A program made the translations under genes and the position numbers. The notes below the pieces were generated by a model that saw nothing but the letters and a program-made list of their open reading frames with translations, was not told where the DNA came from and made no database searches. 64,000 nucleotides of DNA from Peptoniphilus sp034090345 (GTDB taxonomy: Bacteria; Bacillota; Clostridia; Tissierellales; Peptoniphilaceae), in assembly GCF_034090345.1 (NCBI RefSeq), contig NZ_JAXDSS010000046.1, forward strand, positions 1 to 64,000, in the 5' to 3' direction. The first letter of the stretch is position 1. Each line of letters begins with the position of its first letter. Below, piece by piece: positions 1 to 8,864 of the stretch.

Positions 1-1361
1 CCAAAAGCCATACACATTGCTATCATCTTCATATAATCTTCTGATGGATTTAAATATGCTTTAATAGGAATCAAATCTCCAAAAAAAGAGCCGAATATGA
101 AACCCCAAAATGTAGATGAAACTCCCATATACATTACAAACTTTATAAGTCTTGCCTTTACTCTATCTGGTTTTAAAATTTTTAGTACAAATAAACTTAT
201 TAAAGTGACTAAGAGGCCATATCCCATATCACCTACCATAATTCCCGAAAATACAAAATAAAAAGGCGCGAACAATGGTGTAGGATCTATTTCTTGGTAC
301 CTTGGAATTGAATACATTTCTGTTATTGATTCAAAAGGTTCTACTAATTTGTTGTTTTTTAATTTAATAGGTACATTTGCGTCTTCTTGTTCTGCCGGAG
401 TAATTTCTAAGTAATATTCTGTGCCTAAAACTTCTTCTAATAAATTATTAAAAGCATCAACTTTATTACTTGGTACATATCCTGCAATAAAATCTATTTT
501 CTTAGATTTTGCAAAATTTTGTACTGCCGCTTGTCTCAAACTTTCATTCCTCAAATATTCATAATAGTATTTAAGAACTTCTAAGTTTTCTTTTTCTAAA
601 TCTATCTCAGAATCTATTTCTGCTATTCTATCTTCAAATTCTTTTAATTTATTTCTTTGATCTGTAATTTCTTCACTTACTCTTTTTTCAGTTTTTATTC
701 TATTGTTTGTAAATCCATTAGCTCTTAAAATATTTGTTAATTCAGCTTCTTCTGTTTTTTCAACTGCAATTATCAAATACTTCATTCCATTTAATATTTT
801 ATACTCTTCTATAGAATATAATTTTAATTCCGAGCTTGCTAAAGCTTCTTTAAACTGTGCTTCATTTCTTAAAGGAAGACTTCCAGGTATAATTTCTATA
901 CGATTTAAATTTCTAAGCTTACTTAAATCAACTTTCAATTCCGAAAATGGTTCTAATTCATTTATAACTTCATTAACAGTTGCTATTTTTTGAATTAATT
1001 CATTTTTTTCTGAATAAAGGCTGTTGACCTTTTCATAAAGTCCATTGAAGTTAAAATCATCTGCTTTTTCTTTTAAATCTCTTAATGAAACTTTTATCTT
1101 TTGACCTTTAAAGCCATCAATCGTGGATGCTACAGGCATATATGTTTGTAACAAATCAATTGTCCACTTTACTTTACCTATTTCACTGTCAAGTTTAGAC
1201 ACAGACTCTGGAACATCAACTTTTTTTAAATAATCTTGGCCTTCTGCAAGCTCTAAATCGCTCAAATGAACATCTTTAAATTCCTGCAAAGATTTTAAAA
1301 TATCACTTTGACGAGTGGCAAATGTATACAAATCAAACTTATGCATCTTAACTATTGCCAT
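1..1361 (-). CDS. ntpI: V-type ATP synthase subunit I (partial, 3' end outside window)
   Basis: The reading frame starts with ATG at 1361 (MAIVKMHKFDL, the usual start of this family) and is still open at base 1, giving about 453 residues. The first ~330 residues are charged and helical with long coiled-coil stretches, as in the cytoplasmic arm. From about residue 350 a hydrophobic part begins (FAPFYFVFSGIMVGDMGYG), the start of the membrane domain. Subunit I/a forms the stator and the ion half-channel of the V/A-type ATPase. It overlaps the upstream subunit G/H gene by 14 bases, so the two are translationally coupled. The missing C-terminal membrane part and the rest of the operon lie left of the window. 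Confidence 0.9.
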   Translation of the reverse strand, partial: MAIVKMHKFDLYTFATRQSDILKSLQEFKDVHLSDLELAEGQDYLKKVDVPESVSKLDSEIGKVKWTIDLLQTYMPVASTIDGFKGQKIKVSLRDLKEKADDFNFNGLYEKVNSLYSEKNELIQKIATVNEVINELEPFSELKVDLSKLRNLNRIEIIPGSLPLRNEAQFKEALASSELKLYSIEEYKILNGMKYLIIAVEKTEEAELTNILRANGFTNNRIKTEKRVSEEITDQRNKLKEFEDRIAEIDSEIDLEKENLEVLKYYYEYLRNESLRQAAVQNFAKSKKIDFIAGYVPSNKVDAFNNLLEEVLGTEYYLEITPAEQEDANVPIKLKNNKLVEPFESITEMYSIPRYQEIDPTPLFAPFYFVFSGIMVGDMGYGLLVTLISLFVLKILKPDRVKARLIKFVMYMGVSSTFWGFIFGSFFGDLIPIKAYLNPSEDYMKMIAMCMAF

Positions 1362-1668
1362 TTTTCACGACCTTATCTACAATCATATCTGCTAATTTCT
1401 CTATCTTTCCCTTGTCAATTTGAGAAATAACATCAGCTTTCTTCCTACTCTCTTCAAGAATTTTAGTCCTTATTGAATTAGCCTTTTCTTCAGCTTCTTG
1501 AATTTTTTGACTCCTCAATTCTTCACTTCGCACTGATATCTCTTGTTTCAATTTTTCGGCTTCGGCTTTTGCATCTCTCAATATCTGCTCTGCAGTTTTT
1601 TTAGCACTACTCAATTGATCTTCTGCCAACTTCTCACTTTCTACAATACGCTCTATTGCACTAGCCAT
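1348..1668 (-). CDS. ntpF: V-type ATPase peripheral stalk subunit G/H
   Basis: This 106-residue protein is almost entirely a charged amphipathic helix (MASAIERIVESEKLAEDQL onward, rich in E, K, A and Q), as expected for the G/H stalk subunit that pairs with subunit E. I chose the ATG at 1668 rather than an upstream in-frame start, because it sits behind an AGGAGGTGG ribosome site with correct spacing and matches the family length. It is the first gene of the V-ATPase operon, followed with overlap by subunit I. The identity rests on composition, length and position. Confidence 0.82.
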   Translation of the reverse strand: MASAIERIVESEKLAEDQLSSAKKTAEQILRDAKAEAEKLKQEISVRSEELRSQKIQEAEEKANSIRTKILEESRKKADVISQIDKGKIEKLADMIVDKVVKNGNS

Positions 1669-1696
1669 TTTTCCACCTCCTATATCAGTTTTTAAT

Positions 1697-1702
1697 ATTA
1701 TA
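1697..1702 (-). promoter_or_regulatory. Extended -10 element upstream of the V-ATPase operon
   Basis: On the minus strand the sequence reads TGATATAAT, an extended -10 hexamer, about 30 bases before the subunit G/H start. No good -35 is visible at 17 bases. Between here and the arcC terminator I see no other gene. Confidence 0.35.
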
Positions 1703-1860
1703 TCACTTTGATTATGATAAGTATATATTCTCACCAATATCTAATTGTGATAAATTTATCTTACTTTAATATCATAACACATTACTATACATATTTACCC
1801 TTTTATCTGATTGCTTTAACAATATATAAATCCTAAATGATATCGCTGCTTTATTTGTTT

Positions 1861-1886
1861 AAAAGCCCAGGAAATCCCGGGCTTTT
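1861..1886 (-). terminator. Terminator after carbamate kinase
   Basis: AAAAGCCC at 1861-1868 pairs with GGGCTTTT at 1879-1886; an inner GG/CC pair extends the stem past a mismatch. It lies about 50 bases downstream of the arcC stop and closes the ornithine/citrulline operon. The tail is only moderately T-rich. Confidence 0.6.
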
Positions 1887-1936
1887 AAATCTAACTTTAT
1901 AAAAAATTTTTCTTTTAATAATATATGCTACTTTAA

Positions 1937-2866
1937 TTACTGTCTAATTAAAGTTCCTGTGTTTCCTTCTAATCCTTCAAGTGCTTTTTCAAGAGAAGTG
2001 ATTATAGCTTTTCTACTTTCTTTTGATTTTACAAATCCTAATGCCGCTTCAACTTTTGGCTTCATAGAACCTTCTGCAAACTCTTTTTGTTCTATATATT
2101 TTTCAGCTTCTTCAACGCTCATTTCACTCAACCATTTTTCTTCAGGTGTTCCAAATTTAATTGCAACCTTTTCTACAGCAGTCAAAATTATCAATACATC
2201 AGCATCTACCAGTTCAGCTAATTTAGCAGTTGTAAAATCTTTATCTATAACAGCAGGAACTCCAACATATTCTCCACCTTCATCTACCACCGGAATACCT
2301 CCGCCACCGGCAGCCACTACTATTGTTGAATTGTTATATAAAAGCTCTACCGACTTCTTTTCTATTATGTCTATCGGCTTTGGTGAAGGTACAACTCTTC
2401 TGTATCCACGTCCCGCATCTTCTTTAAAAACTAATCCTGTTTCCATCATTTTTTCAGCTTCTTCTTTAGAATAAAAAGAACCTATTGGCTTAGTTGGATT
2501 TTCAAAAGCCTTGTCATCTTTATCAACTAAAACTTGTGTTACAAGAGAAACAACATCCACTTTCATATTTCTTTTGTTGAGTTCATTTTCTATTGAATTT
2601 TGTAGATGGTATCCTATATAACCTTGACTCATAGCTCCACATTCCGGGAAAGGCATGCTTGGAGTTTTAGCTTCTGACTTTGAAGCAGTTTCCATAGCTA
2701 AATTTATCATCCCAACTTGTGGCCCGTTTCCATGTGAAATTATTACTTTATTTCCTTCTGCTACTAAATCTACTATTGATTTAGCAGTAACCTTAACAGC
2801 CTCTTTTTGTTTTTCAGGTGAATTACCAAGTGCATTTCCACCAAGTGCTAAAACTATCTTTTTCAT
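1937..2866 (-). CDS. arcC: Carbamate kinase
   Basis: The 309-residue product carries the carbamate kinase signatures GGNALG near the N-terminus, SHGNGPQVG around residue 45 and AAGGGGIPVV in the middle. The enzyme converts carbamoyl phosphate plus ADP to ATP, CO2 and ammonia, the energy-yielding last step of arginine/citrulline catabolism. Length is normal. ATG at 2866 follows a GGAGGG site. It is the last gene of the minus-strand operon, 11 bases after the second cyclodeaminase-like gene, and a terminator follows it. Its partner OTC is the first gene of the same operon. Confidence 0.96.
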   Translation of the reverse strand: MKKIVLALGGNALGNSPEKQKEAVKVTAKSIVDLVAEGNKVIISHGNGPQVGMINLAMETASKSEAKTPSMPFPECGAMSQGYIGYHLQNSIENELNKRNMKVDVVSLVTQVLVDKDDKAFENPTKPIGSFYSKEEAEKMMETGLVFKEDAGRGYRRVVPSPKPIDIIEKKSVELLYNNSTIVVAAGGGGIPVVDEGGEYVGVPAVIDKDFTTAKLAELVDADVLIILTAVEKVAIKFGTPEEKWLSEMSVEEAEKYIEQKEFAEGSMKPKVEAALGFVKSKESRKAIITSLEKALEGLEGNTGTLIRQ

Positions 2867-2877
2867 AACAATCCCTC

Positions 2878-3972
2878 CTAACTATTAAGTGCTCTATCTA
2901 CATTTCTTATAAAGTCTTGTACATTTGTTACCATTGAGACAGCGGTAACAGTTCCTCTATCTGATAATTTGTTAACGGCAAATTCTTGAATATCTATTGT
3001 ATACATATAAACAGGTCTGATTTCTCCATTGAATTCATTGTATGATGGAGTCATGTTACCAGTTGCTATTGTAAATAAAATAGCTGACATCATGATTATG
3101 GTAGAAGTTTTCCTTGCGTGAGATCGCATTGTATTTTGTGCTTCATATACATTATTTATAGTCTCAGGCAATCCCAATCTATCACGAATTGTACCCGCTA
3201 TTACAAATGGAACATCCATTTCAACACACGCTTTTATAAATCCATCTTTTACCAATCCTGACTCAACAAGAGCTTTTGTAGATCCGTACTTTCTAGCTAA
3301 GTTGAGCGTTTCAAATAAATTTCTTGTTGTATTTTGTTCTTTTTCAAAATGTTCTTGTCCCCAAGATGTATTAAACAATCCTTTTTCGAGGTCAAATGCC
3401 GCTGTTTCTGTCCCACAGAAAATCGCTTGAACAAATCCATTTCTTATAAGTCTTGCTAATGCATTTCTTGAATCGGTATCAAGCGAAAGAGCAGAACCAA
3501 CTATCAAAGTAACATATCCATTATTCGCTTTTTCATGTCTTAAAACTTCATAAAGAGTATCATAATCTATAGAAAATGCCGTTTCTCTCGAACGTCCTGA
3601 ACGGAAAGCAAAAGTATCTGTATTCTCATCTGCTGTTAAGAATCCTTGAGTCCAAACATAAATACCTTCTGAAGCATCTTCAGTACGTCCTATTACAACT
3701 TTGTCGCCTTTTTTTAGGTTTCGAAATTCTACTATATTTACACTTTCTTCTCCTAATGTATCATTAGCAACACAAACTGTATCCATTCTTGATTGTGTAG
3801 CTAAGACCCATTTCCCATTTATTTTAAAATATTCAGGGTAAACCGAAAGAGCGTGATAATTTCTCGGACTTATTCCATCTACTTTCACTTCTTCTAAAGT
3901 TACATTAGGAGCTTTTTTTAAAAATTCTTGTTCAAAATCCGGATGGTGATATTTTGGCATTTCAAATTTCAT
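2878..3972 (-). CDS. Diverged TIGR00300 / archaeal-type ornithine cyclodeaminase-like protein (paralogue A)
   Basis: This 364-residue protein has an N-terminal Saccharop_dh_N-like region (about 20-110) and a C-terminal NAD-binding domain of the archaeal-type ornithine cyclodeaminase family (TIGR00300, LOR/SDH-like). It is clearly paralogous to the gene just upstream. The start is ATG at 3972 (MKFEMPKY), one base after the upstream stop and behind AAGGGGGAGAT; an in-frame start at 4011 would overlap the upstream gene and has no such site. Segments that the upstream paralogue keeps are changed here: GNAMCTHDLE becomes GTETAAFDLE, GSIRDDGPLP becomes GTIRDRLGLP, and ATMLHS becomes SAILFT. It may be a non-catalytic partner subunit or an enzyme with another substrate; I cannot tell which. 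Confidence 0.72.
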   Translation of the reverse strand: MKFEMPKYHHPDFEQEFLKKAPNVTLEEVKVDGISPRNYHALSVYPEYFKINGKWVLATQSRMDTVCVANDTLGEESVNIVEFRNLKKGDKVVIGRTEDASEGIYVWTQGFLTADENTDTFAFRSGRSRETAFSIDYDTLYEVLRHEKANNGYVTLIVGSALSLDTDSRNALARLIRNGFVQAIFCGTETAAFDLEKGLFNTSWGQEHFEKEQNTTRNLFETLNLARKYGSTKALVESGLVKDGFIKACVEMDVPFVIAGTIRDRLGLPETINNVYEAQNTMRSHARKTSTIIMMSAILFTIATGNMTPSYNEFNGEIRPVYMYTIDIQEFAVNKLSDRGTVTAVSMVTNVQDFIRNVDRALNS

Positions 3973-3973
3973 T

Positions 3974-5146
3974 TTAAATCTCCCCCTTGCTTTCTTCTTT
4001 GTCTCTCTCAATTCCTACATATTCTTCTTCAGGTATTTTCATTTCATCTGCAAAAACTTTGTTTGCAGGTGTTATAAGAGCTTTTTCACAATTTACCACA
4101 AAATCTTGGACATTAGTTACCATAGGTACAAATGCCATAAGTTCTCTTGCTGCTCCAACTTTGTTTACTACATTTTCTGTTACATCTATCGAATACATAT
4201 ACACCGGTGTTATTCTTCCATCTTTTCTAACAGTGTATCCTGAAGCCATATTAGCAACAGAAAGACTGTGAAGCATAGTTGCAATACAAATTATCAATGT
4301 TGACTTATCAAGAGCTTTCTTTGTCTCAGTAAGAGCCCTTTCAGTATCTCCTATAACTTCCGGTAGTGGTCCATCATCTCTAATTGATCCACTTAATACA
4401 AAAGGAATATCCATATCTGACAATGTCTTTATTATTCCATCTTTTACATTACCACTGGCTATAAATTCTTTTATAGAACCTGTTGTCCTAACTTCATTTA
4501 ATAAGTCTAAATGGTTATAGTGTCCCATAGGAACATTTTCTTGGGTATATATATTTTGTCCCAATGCTGTTTGTAAAAATCCACCCTCCAAGTCATGAGT
4601 ACACATTGCATTTCCACCAAGTAGACAATCAATATATCCATTTTCAGCTAACTGATTAAGCGCTTTTCTTGTATCATAGTCAAATACAACGCTGGGTCCT
4701 AAAACCCATGTAATGTATCCATCTTCGCTATCTCTTTCATTTTGCATAAGTTCAAATAAATACTCATAGTCTTTTGAAAATGAAGTTTCAACTGCCTTAC
4801 CCAGTGTTGAATATATAGATTTTGGAAATCCCTCTCTATATACCAATACACCTGTGTCTATCTCTCCTGTCAAAGATAGTACAACATTCTCACCTTTTTT
4901 AAGTTCTCTTATCTCTTTTACAAAAATTTCACCATTTTCTAAGACAGCTACACAGTTTAGTGAATTATGTTTTGGAAATAGCCATCTATCTCCATATTTA
5001 TAGAAAGTTGGCATATGAGTTGTAAGATAAAAATTATCAGGTGCTACCCCATCTCTTTCAACAACTCCCAACTCAATATTCGGTGCATTTTTATACTTTT
5101 CTTCGGAAAAATTTGGTGAATTAAATTCAGGTATTTGAATTCCCAT
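3974..5146 (-). CDS. Archaeal-type ornithine cyclodeaminase / TIGR00300 family protein (paralogue B)
   Basis: The 390-residue protein has the family layout: a Saccharop_dh_N-like domain (about 25-115, with DGVAPDNFY) and a C-terminal nucleotide-binding domain holding GNAMCTHDLE, GSIRDDGPLP and ATMLHSLSVANM, all typical of TIGR00300 proteins as I recall them. Characterised relatives (archaeal OCD and the C-terminal half of cyanobacterial ArgZ/AgrE) convert ornithine to proline and ammonia. With OTC and carbamate kinase in the operon, ornithine is the natural substrate here, but this is inference. ATG at 5146 follows AGGAGG, 15 bases after the Clp gene. The last ~25 residues are a charged tail that the downstream paralogue lacks. 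Confidence 0.75.
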   Translation of the reverse strand: MGIQIPEFNSPNFSEEKYKNAPNIELGVVERDGVAPDNFYLTTHMPTFYKYGDRWLFPKHNSLNCVAVLENGEIFVKEIRELKKGENVVLSLTGEIDTGVLVYREGFPKSIYSTLGKAVETSFSKDYEYLFELMQNERDSEDGYITWVLGPSVVFDYDTRKALNQLAENGYIDCLLGGNAMCTHDLEGGFLQTALGQNIYTQENVPMGHYNHLDLLNEVRTTGSIKEFIASGNVKDGIIKTLSDMDIPFVLSGSIRDDGPLPEVIGDTERALTETKKALDKSTLIICIATMLHSLSVANMASGYTVRKDGRITPVYMYSIDVTENVVNKVGAARELMAFVPMVTNVQDFVVNCEKALITPANKVFADEMKIPEEEYVGIERDKEESKGEI

Positions 5147-5161
5147 GCTTGCCTCCTATTT

Positions 5162-7678
5162 TTATTTAATATCTACATATAATCTTTCATTTTTCATTTT
5201 TAAAATAATACTTATATTGTCATCCGTTTGATTTTCTAATTTCTTCTTACAAATCAAGAAATATATTTCATGCTCTATATACTTTTTAATTTCTCGTGCA
5301 CCCATTTTTTCTTTTAAAACATAACTTGTTAAGTTTTCAATAAACTCATCTGTAATGTTTAATTCTATTCGACTATCTTTTAATAATTTTGTAACTTCGT
5401 TTAAATTGTATTGTATGAGTTTTTTAATAGTACCAGGTGTCAATGATTTCAAATAAAATACATAATCTACATAGTTGTCAATTTGAAATCCGAAATTTTT
5501 ATTAATATCTTTACAACTTTCACCAACACCACACGTTGCGGTCAGTATTATAATTGTATTTTTAAAATTTATCTCTCGTCCTTTATTATCTTTTACTTTG
5601 CCATCTTGAATAATCTGCATGATCAAGCTTTGAACTTCTCTATGAGCATTTTCTATATTTTTAAACAATATCACACTGTAAGGTTTAGTTCTTAAAGCTT
5701 CTGTCAATGCTCCCCCCTTTTCATATCCTACATATCCCGGAGGTGCGCCTATCAATTTTGTTATAGAAGCTTTTTCACTAAATTCACTCATATCAAATCT
5801 TATTAAACTTGTCCGCCCATCAAATAAATTTCTTGATACAACTTCTGCAAGATAGCTTTTACCAGAACCTGAACTTCCACATATTAAAAAGCTCCCTATC
5901 GGTTTGTCTCTATTAATTAATCCACTCTCTGAAATCATATAAGTATTGACTATCTTATCTATTAACTCATTTTCACCAACAAATTCTTCTTTCATAGAGT
6001 TCTTTATTTCATCAAGCTTTTCAAGTTTATTTAATTGTAAATTCACTTTTGGCATTCCAGAAATTTTAGATATAATTTCTTTTACTTCATTATCTGTAAC
6101 TTTGGTGTGTATTGGATAATATGGATTTATTTTAATAAGAGATTTTACTTTTTTTTCTATCCTCTTTTGGGCAACAATTAGTTCATCTAATTTTTTAAAA
6201 TCATGTAGCTCTTTTGCCTCTTCTACTTGTAAATTTATATCTTCTATCTCTTTTTCATTTAATAATATATCTTCTTGTCGCTTTTTTTCTAAATTATACA
6301 ATTCAGTTCTATGCTTTAATAATGCTTCAAGTTTTTCAATTTCTCTTTCTTTTTCACTTAGTCTATCTTTTGAAACACTATCCACTTCATCTTTTAATGC
6401 AATCTTTTCCATCTCCAACTTAACAATATTTCTATGCAAATTATCAAGCTCTTCCGGTTTTTGATCTCTCGCCATTCTAACGAGTGCACATGCTTCATCT
6501 ATTACATCCAGTGCAACATCGGGCAACTTCCTTTCAGTTAAAAATCGCTTTGAAAGTTTTACAGCCTCTATCAATGCTCCATCTGTAATTTTTACCATAT
6601 GATGATTCTCATATTTTTTCTTTAATCCTCTTAATATGGCGATAGAATCTTCTATGCTTGGCTCTTCAATCAAAATTTTTTGAAACCTTCTATCTAAAGC
6701 TCCATCTATTTCAATATATTTTCTATATTCCTCTATAGTTGTCGCTCCTATAGTTAGTATTTCTCCTCTTGCAAGCATTGGCTTTAATATGTTCGCAGTA
6801 TCCATGGTCCCAGATGTATTTCCGCTTCCCATTATGTTGTGAATTTCATCTATAAACAAAATTATTTTTCCATCTGAATCTTTAATTATATCTAAAAGTT
6901 TTTTAAGTCTTTCTTCAAAATCACCACGATATTTAGCTCCTGCAATCAACGCAGTCATATTTAATGAAAAAACGATCTTTTCTTTTAAATTGTCCGGAAC
7001 ATCTCCTCTTACAATTCTTTGAGCTATTCCCTCTACAATTGCCGTCTTTCCTACGCCCGCTTCTCCAATTAAGACAGGATTGTTCTTTATTCTTCTTGTA
7101 AGCACCCTTATCGCACTTCTTGTTTCTTCATCTCTACCTATAACAGGATCTAATTTTCCTTCAATTATTTCTTTTGTGAGATTTCTCCCATATCTTTCAA
7201 GATTTAGCATAGTTTCTTGAGATACTCCACTTAAAAAAGCTTCATTAAATTTTTTTGAAACATATCTCATAAAACTTTCATAGTCTACTTTAAATGACAT
7301 TGCAAGCTTAGCACTCGCAATGTCATTCTCTCTTAAAAGAGCTAAAAATAAATGCTCTATAGTTACTTTTTCTTCATATAAATTTCTTGAGATTTCTTCA
7401 GATATTAACAAAACTCTTTGATAAGATCTACTCACGTATAAATTAGAAACACCTTTCAAACTTCTCAATTTACTTATTGCATTTTTAACATCTTCTTTTA
7501 AGTTTTGTAAAATAACTCCTCTTTCCTTGAAATAATCCTTAATATTCTTATTCGGATTTAGAAGAATGGTATAAAAAATGTGTAAATCGGTTACTTCATT
7601 GTTGTTATTTCTTATAGCAACTTGATTCGATTCATTAATTATATTAATAGCTGCCTGTGAGTATCTTGAAATATCCAT
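5162..7678 (-). CDS. ClpB-like AAA+ protein with degenerate second ATPase domain
   Basis: This 838-residue class I Hsp100 protein has an N-domain (1-145), NBD1 with Walker A GEAGVGKT (about 205-212), Walker B ILFIDE (about 273-278) and pore loop AKYRG, then a ClpB-type coiled-coil M-domain (about 405-514), and NBD2 with Walker A GSSGSGKS (601-608) and pore loop GYVGYEKGG. NBD2 is abnormal: the Walker B position reads VILFKN (D and E lost), sensor 1 reads TAT instead of the usual TSN, and the arginine-finger segment LNRIDE is DNYVDY; only the sensor 2 GAR remains. ATG at 7678 overlaps the upstream stop by one base (TAATG). Its place between transporter and ornithine-enzyme genes suggests a dedicated chaperone rather than the general ClpB. 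Confidence 0.82.
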   Translation of the reverse strand: MDISRYSQAAINIINESNQVAIRNNNNEVTDLHIFYTILLNPNKNIKDYFKERGVILQNLKEDVKNAISKLRSLKGVSNLYVSRSYQRVLLISEEISRNLYEEKVTIEHLFLALLRENDIASAKLAMSFKVDYESFMRYVSKKFNEAFLSGVSQETMLNLERYGRNLTKEIIEGKLDPVIGRDEETRSAIRVLTRRIKNNPVLIGEAGVGKTAIVEGIAQRIVRGDVPDNLKEKIVFSLNMTALIAGAKYRGDFEERLKKLLDIIKDSDGKIILFIDEIHNIMGSGNTSGTMDTANILKPMLARGEILTIGATTIEEYRKYIEIDGALDRRFQKILIEEPSIEDSIAILRGLKKKYENHHMVKITDGALIEAVKLSKRFLTERKLPDVALDVIDEACALVRMARDQKPEELDNLHRNIVKLEMEKIALKDEVDSVSKDRLSEKEREIEKLEALLKHRTELYNLEKKRQEDILLNEKEIEDINLQVEEAKELHDFKKLDELIVAQKRIEKKVKSLIKINPYYPIHTKVTDNEVKEIISKISGMPKVNLQLNKLEKLDEIKNSMKEEFVGENELIDKIVNTYMISESGLINRDKPIGSFLICGSSGSGKSYLAEVVSRNLFDGRTSLIRFDMSEFSEKASITKLIGAPPGYVGYEKGGALTEALRTKPYSVILFKNIENAHREVQSLIMQIIQDGKVKDNKGREINFKNTIIILTATCGVGESCKDINKNFGFQIDNYVDYVFYLKSLTPGTIKKLIQYNLNEVTKLLKDSRIELNITDEFIENLTSYVLKEKMGAREIKKYIEHEIYFLICKKKLENQTDDNISIILKMKNERLYVDIK

Positions 7679-8835
7679 TAAAACAATAACCCCCAAATTA
7701 TATGCGATGCTATTCCTGCACTTAGTCCTCCTATTGTGTGAGATAGTATGGCATTTCCCGTCATCTCTTTAGTATCAAGTGCATCCATCATTGCAATATG
7801 TGTTGATAAATATCCGCTCCAGCACATGCAAATTGAAGTAAATACCGCTATGTCATTTCCACCTATTATTTTTTTACTAGCCATATCAGAAACCATACCA
7901 ATTGCAGCTCCACTACTTCCAAGTGCAGTTATAGGTATAGCAATGGCCTTAGGTGTGCTAAATCCAAATAGTGGCGTTAAAATAAAACTAAGTTTTTCGC
8001 CAATTATTGGCAAAATTCCTATCCCCTGATTTGCACTGCCATCGTATATTCCACTTGCTCCTGTTCCATTTGTAAGTAAAATTACAATTGTACAAATTAA
8101 ACATACTCCGGGAATTATGGCAATACCCATATCAACTCCTATCTTTCCACCTTCTAAAAGAGATTGTATAAATCTTGACCCCACAGAGCCTTCTCTTATT
8201 TTTCTCTTCCCACTAGGTAATGAAACAGTATTCTTACACTCAACCATTTCTTCTGTTCCATAATACTTCTTAGTTTTTCTAATCATAAGTCTCACGGAAA
8301 CAACACTTCCTATAATAGCTCCTAAAAGACCTACCAATGCACCTTTAATTGCTCCATCAACAGGTAACGCCATCATTGAAGTAACAGTGATAAGACCCAT
8401 GCCAAATGAAGTCCCCAAATTAGTTAGGGCCGGCATTTGGTATTTTTTAAAATATTTTCTGAAATTATCATCATGTGCGAGAGTCAATATAGCAGGGTTA
8501 TCTGACATAAAACAGTTTAATATACCTATTGAACTGGCCCCCGGTAAATCATAAATTGGTTTCATAATTACAGATACTGCCTTATTTATTAAAGCTATAA
8601 CTCCAAATTCAGAAAATATAGAAGAAATCCCCCCTGCTATAACTGCAACTGCCATAAGATAAAAACAAACATTTATAAGCAAATCAAACGCAGTATTCAT
8701 CATTGTCTTAATCATATTGGTTCCGCCCATTACGTTCCCAATATAGGCAAATAGCCCAAAAAATATTACTAAAAATATGGGAGCTTCCCATCCAATTTCT
8801 TTTTTTAACAGTCTATCATTCTTTAATTCTTCCAT
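7678..8835 (-). CDS. Gate-domain (nucleoside recognition, YjiH-like) membrane protein
   Basis: The 385-residue protein has about ten hydrophobic segments and two Gate-type repeats, around residues 50-150 (with SDNPAILTLAHDDNFRKYF) and 240-380. Proteins of this family are usually labelled nucleoside recognition domain proteins and occur beside amino-acid utilisation genes. The substrate is not established; in this operon a role in ornithine, citrulline or product transport is a reasonable guess. ATG at 8835 follows AGAGG. It starts 29 bases after the AGCS gene and its stop overlaps the Clp start, so translation is coupled. Confidence 0.68.
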   Translation of the reverse strand: MEELKNDRLLKKEIGWEAPIFLVIFFGLFAYIGNVMGGTNMIKTMMNTAFDLLINVCFYLMAVAVIAGGISSIFSEFGVIALINKAVSVIMKPIYDLPGASSIGILNCFMSDNPAILTLAHDDNFRKYFKKYQMPALTNLGTSFGMGLITVTSMMALPVDGAIKGALVGLLGAIIGSVVSVRLMIRKTKKYYGTEEMVECKNTVSLPSGKRKIREGSVGSRFIQSLLEGGKIGVDMGIAIIPGVCLICTIVILLTNGTGASGIYDGSANQGIGILPIIGEKLSFILTPLFGFSTPKAIAIPITALGSSGAAIGMVSDMASKKIIGGNDIAVFTSICMCWSGYLSTHIAMMDALDTKEMTGNAILSHTIGGLSAGIASHIIWGLLF

Positions 8836-8864
8836 TTATTTTCCTCTGTCATAAAATTTGTTGA

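Noticed and set aside
703..993. Plus-strand open frame within the first gene
   Set aside because: It is antisense to the clearly coding V-ATPase subunit I frame.
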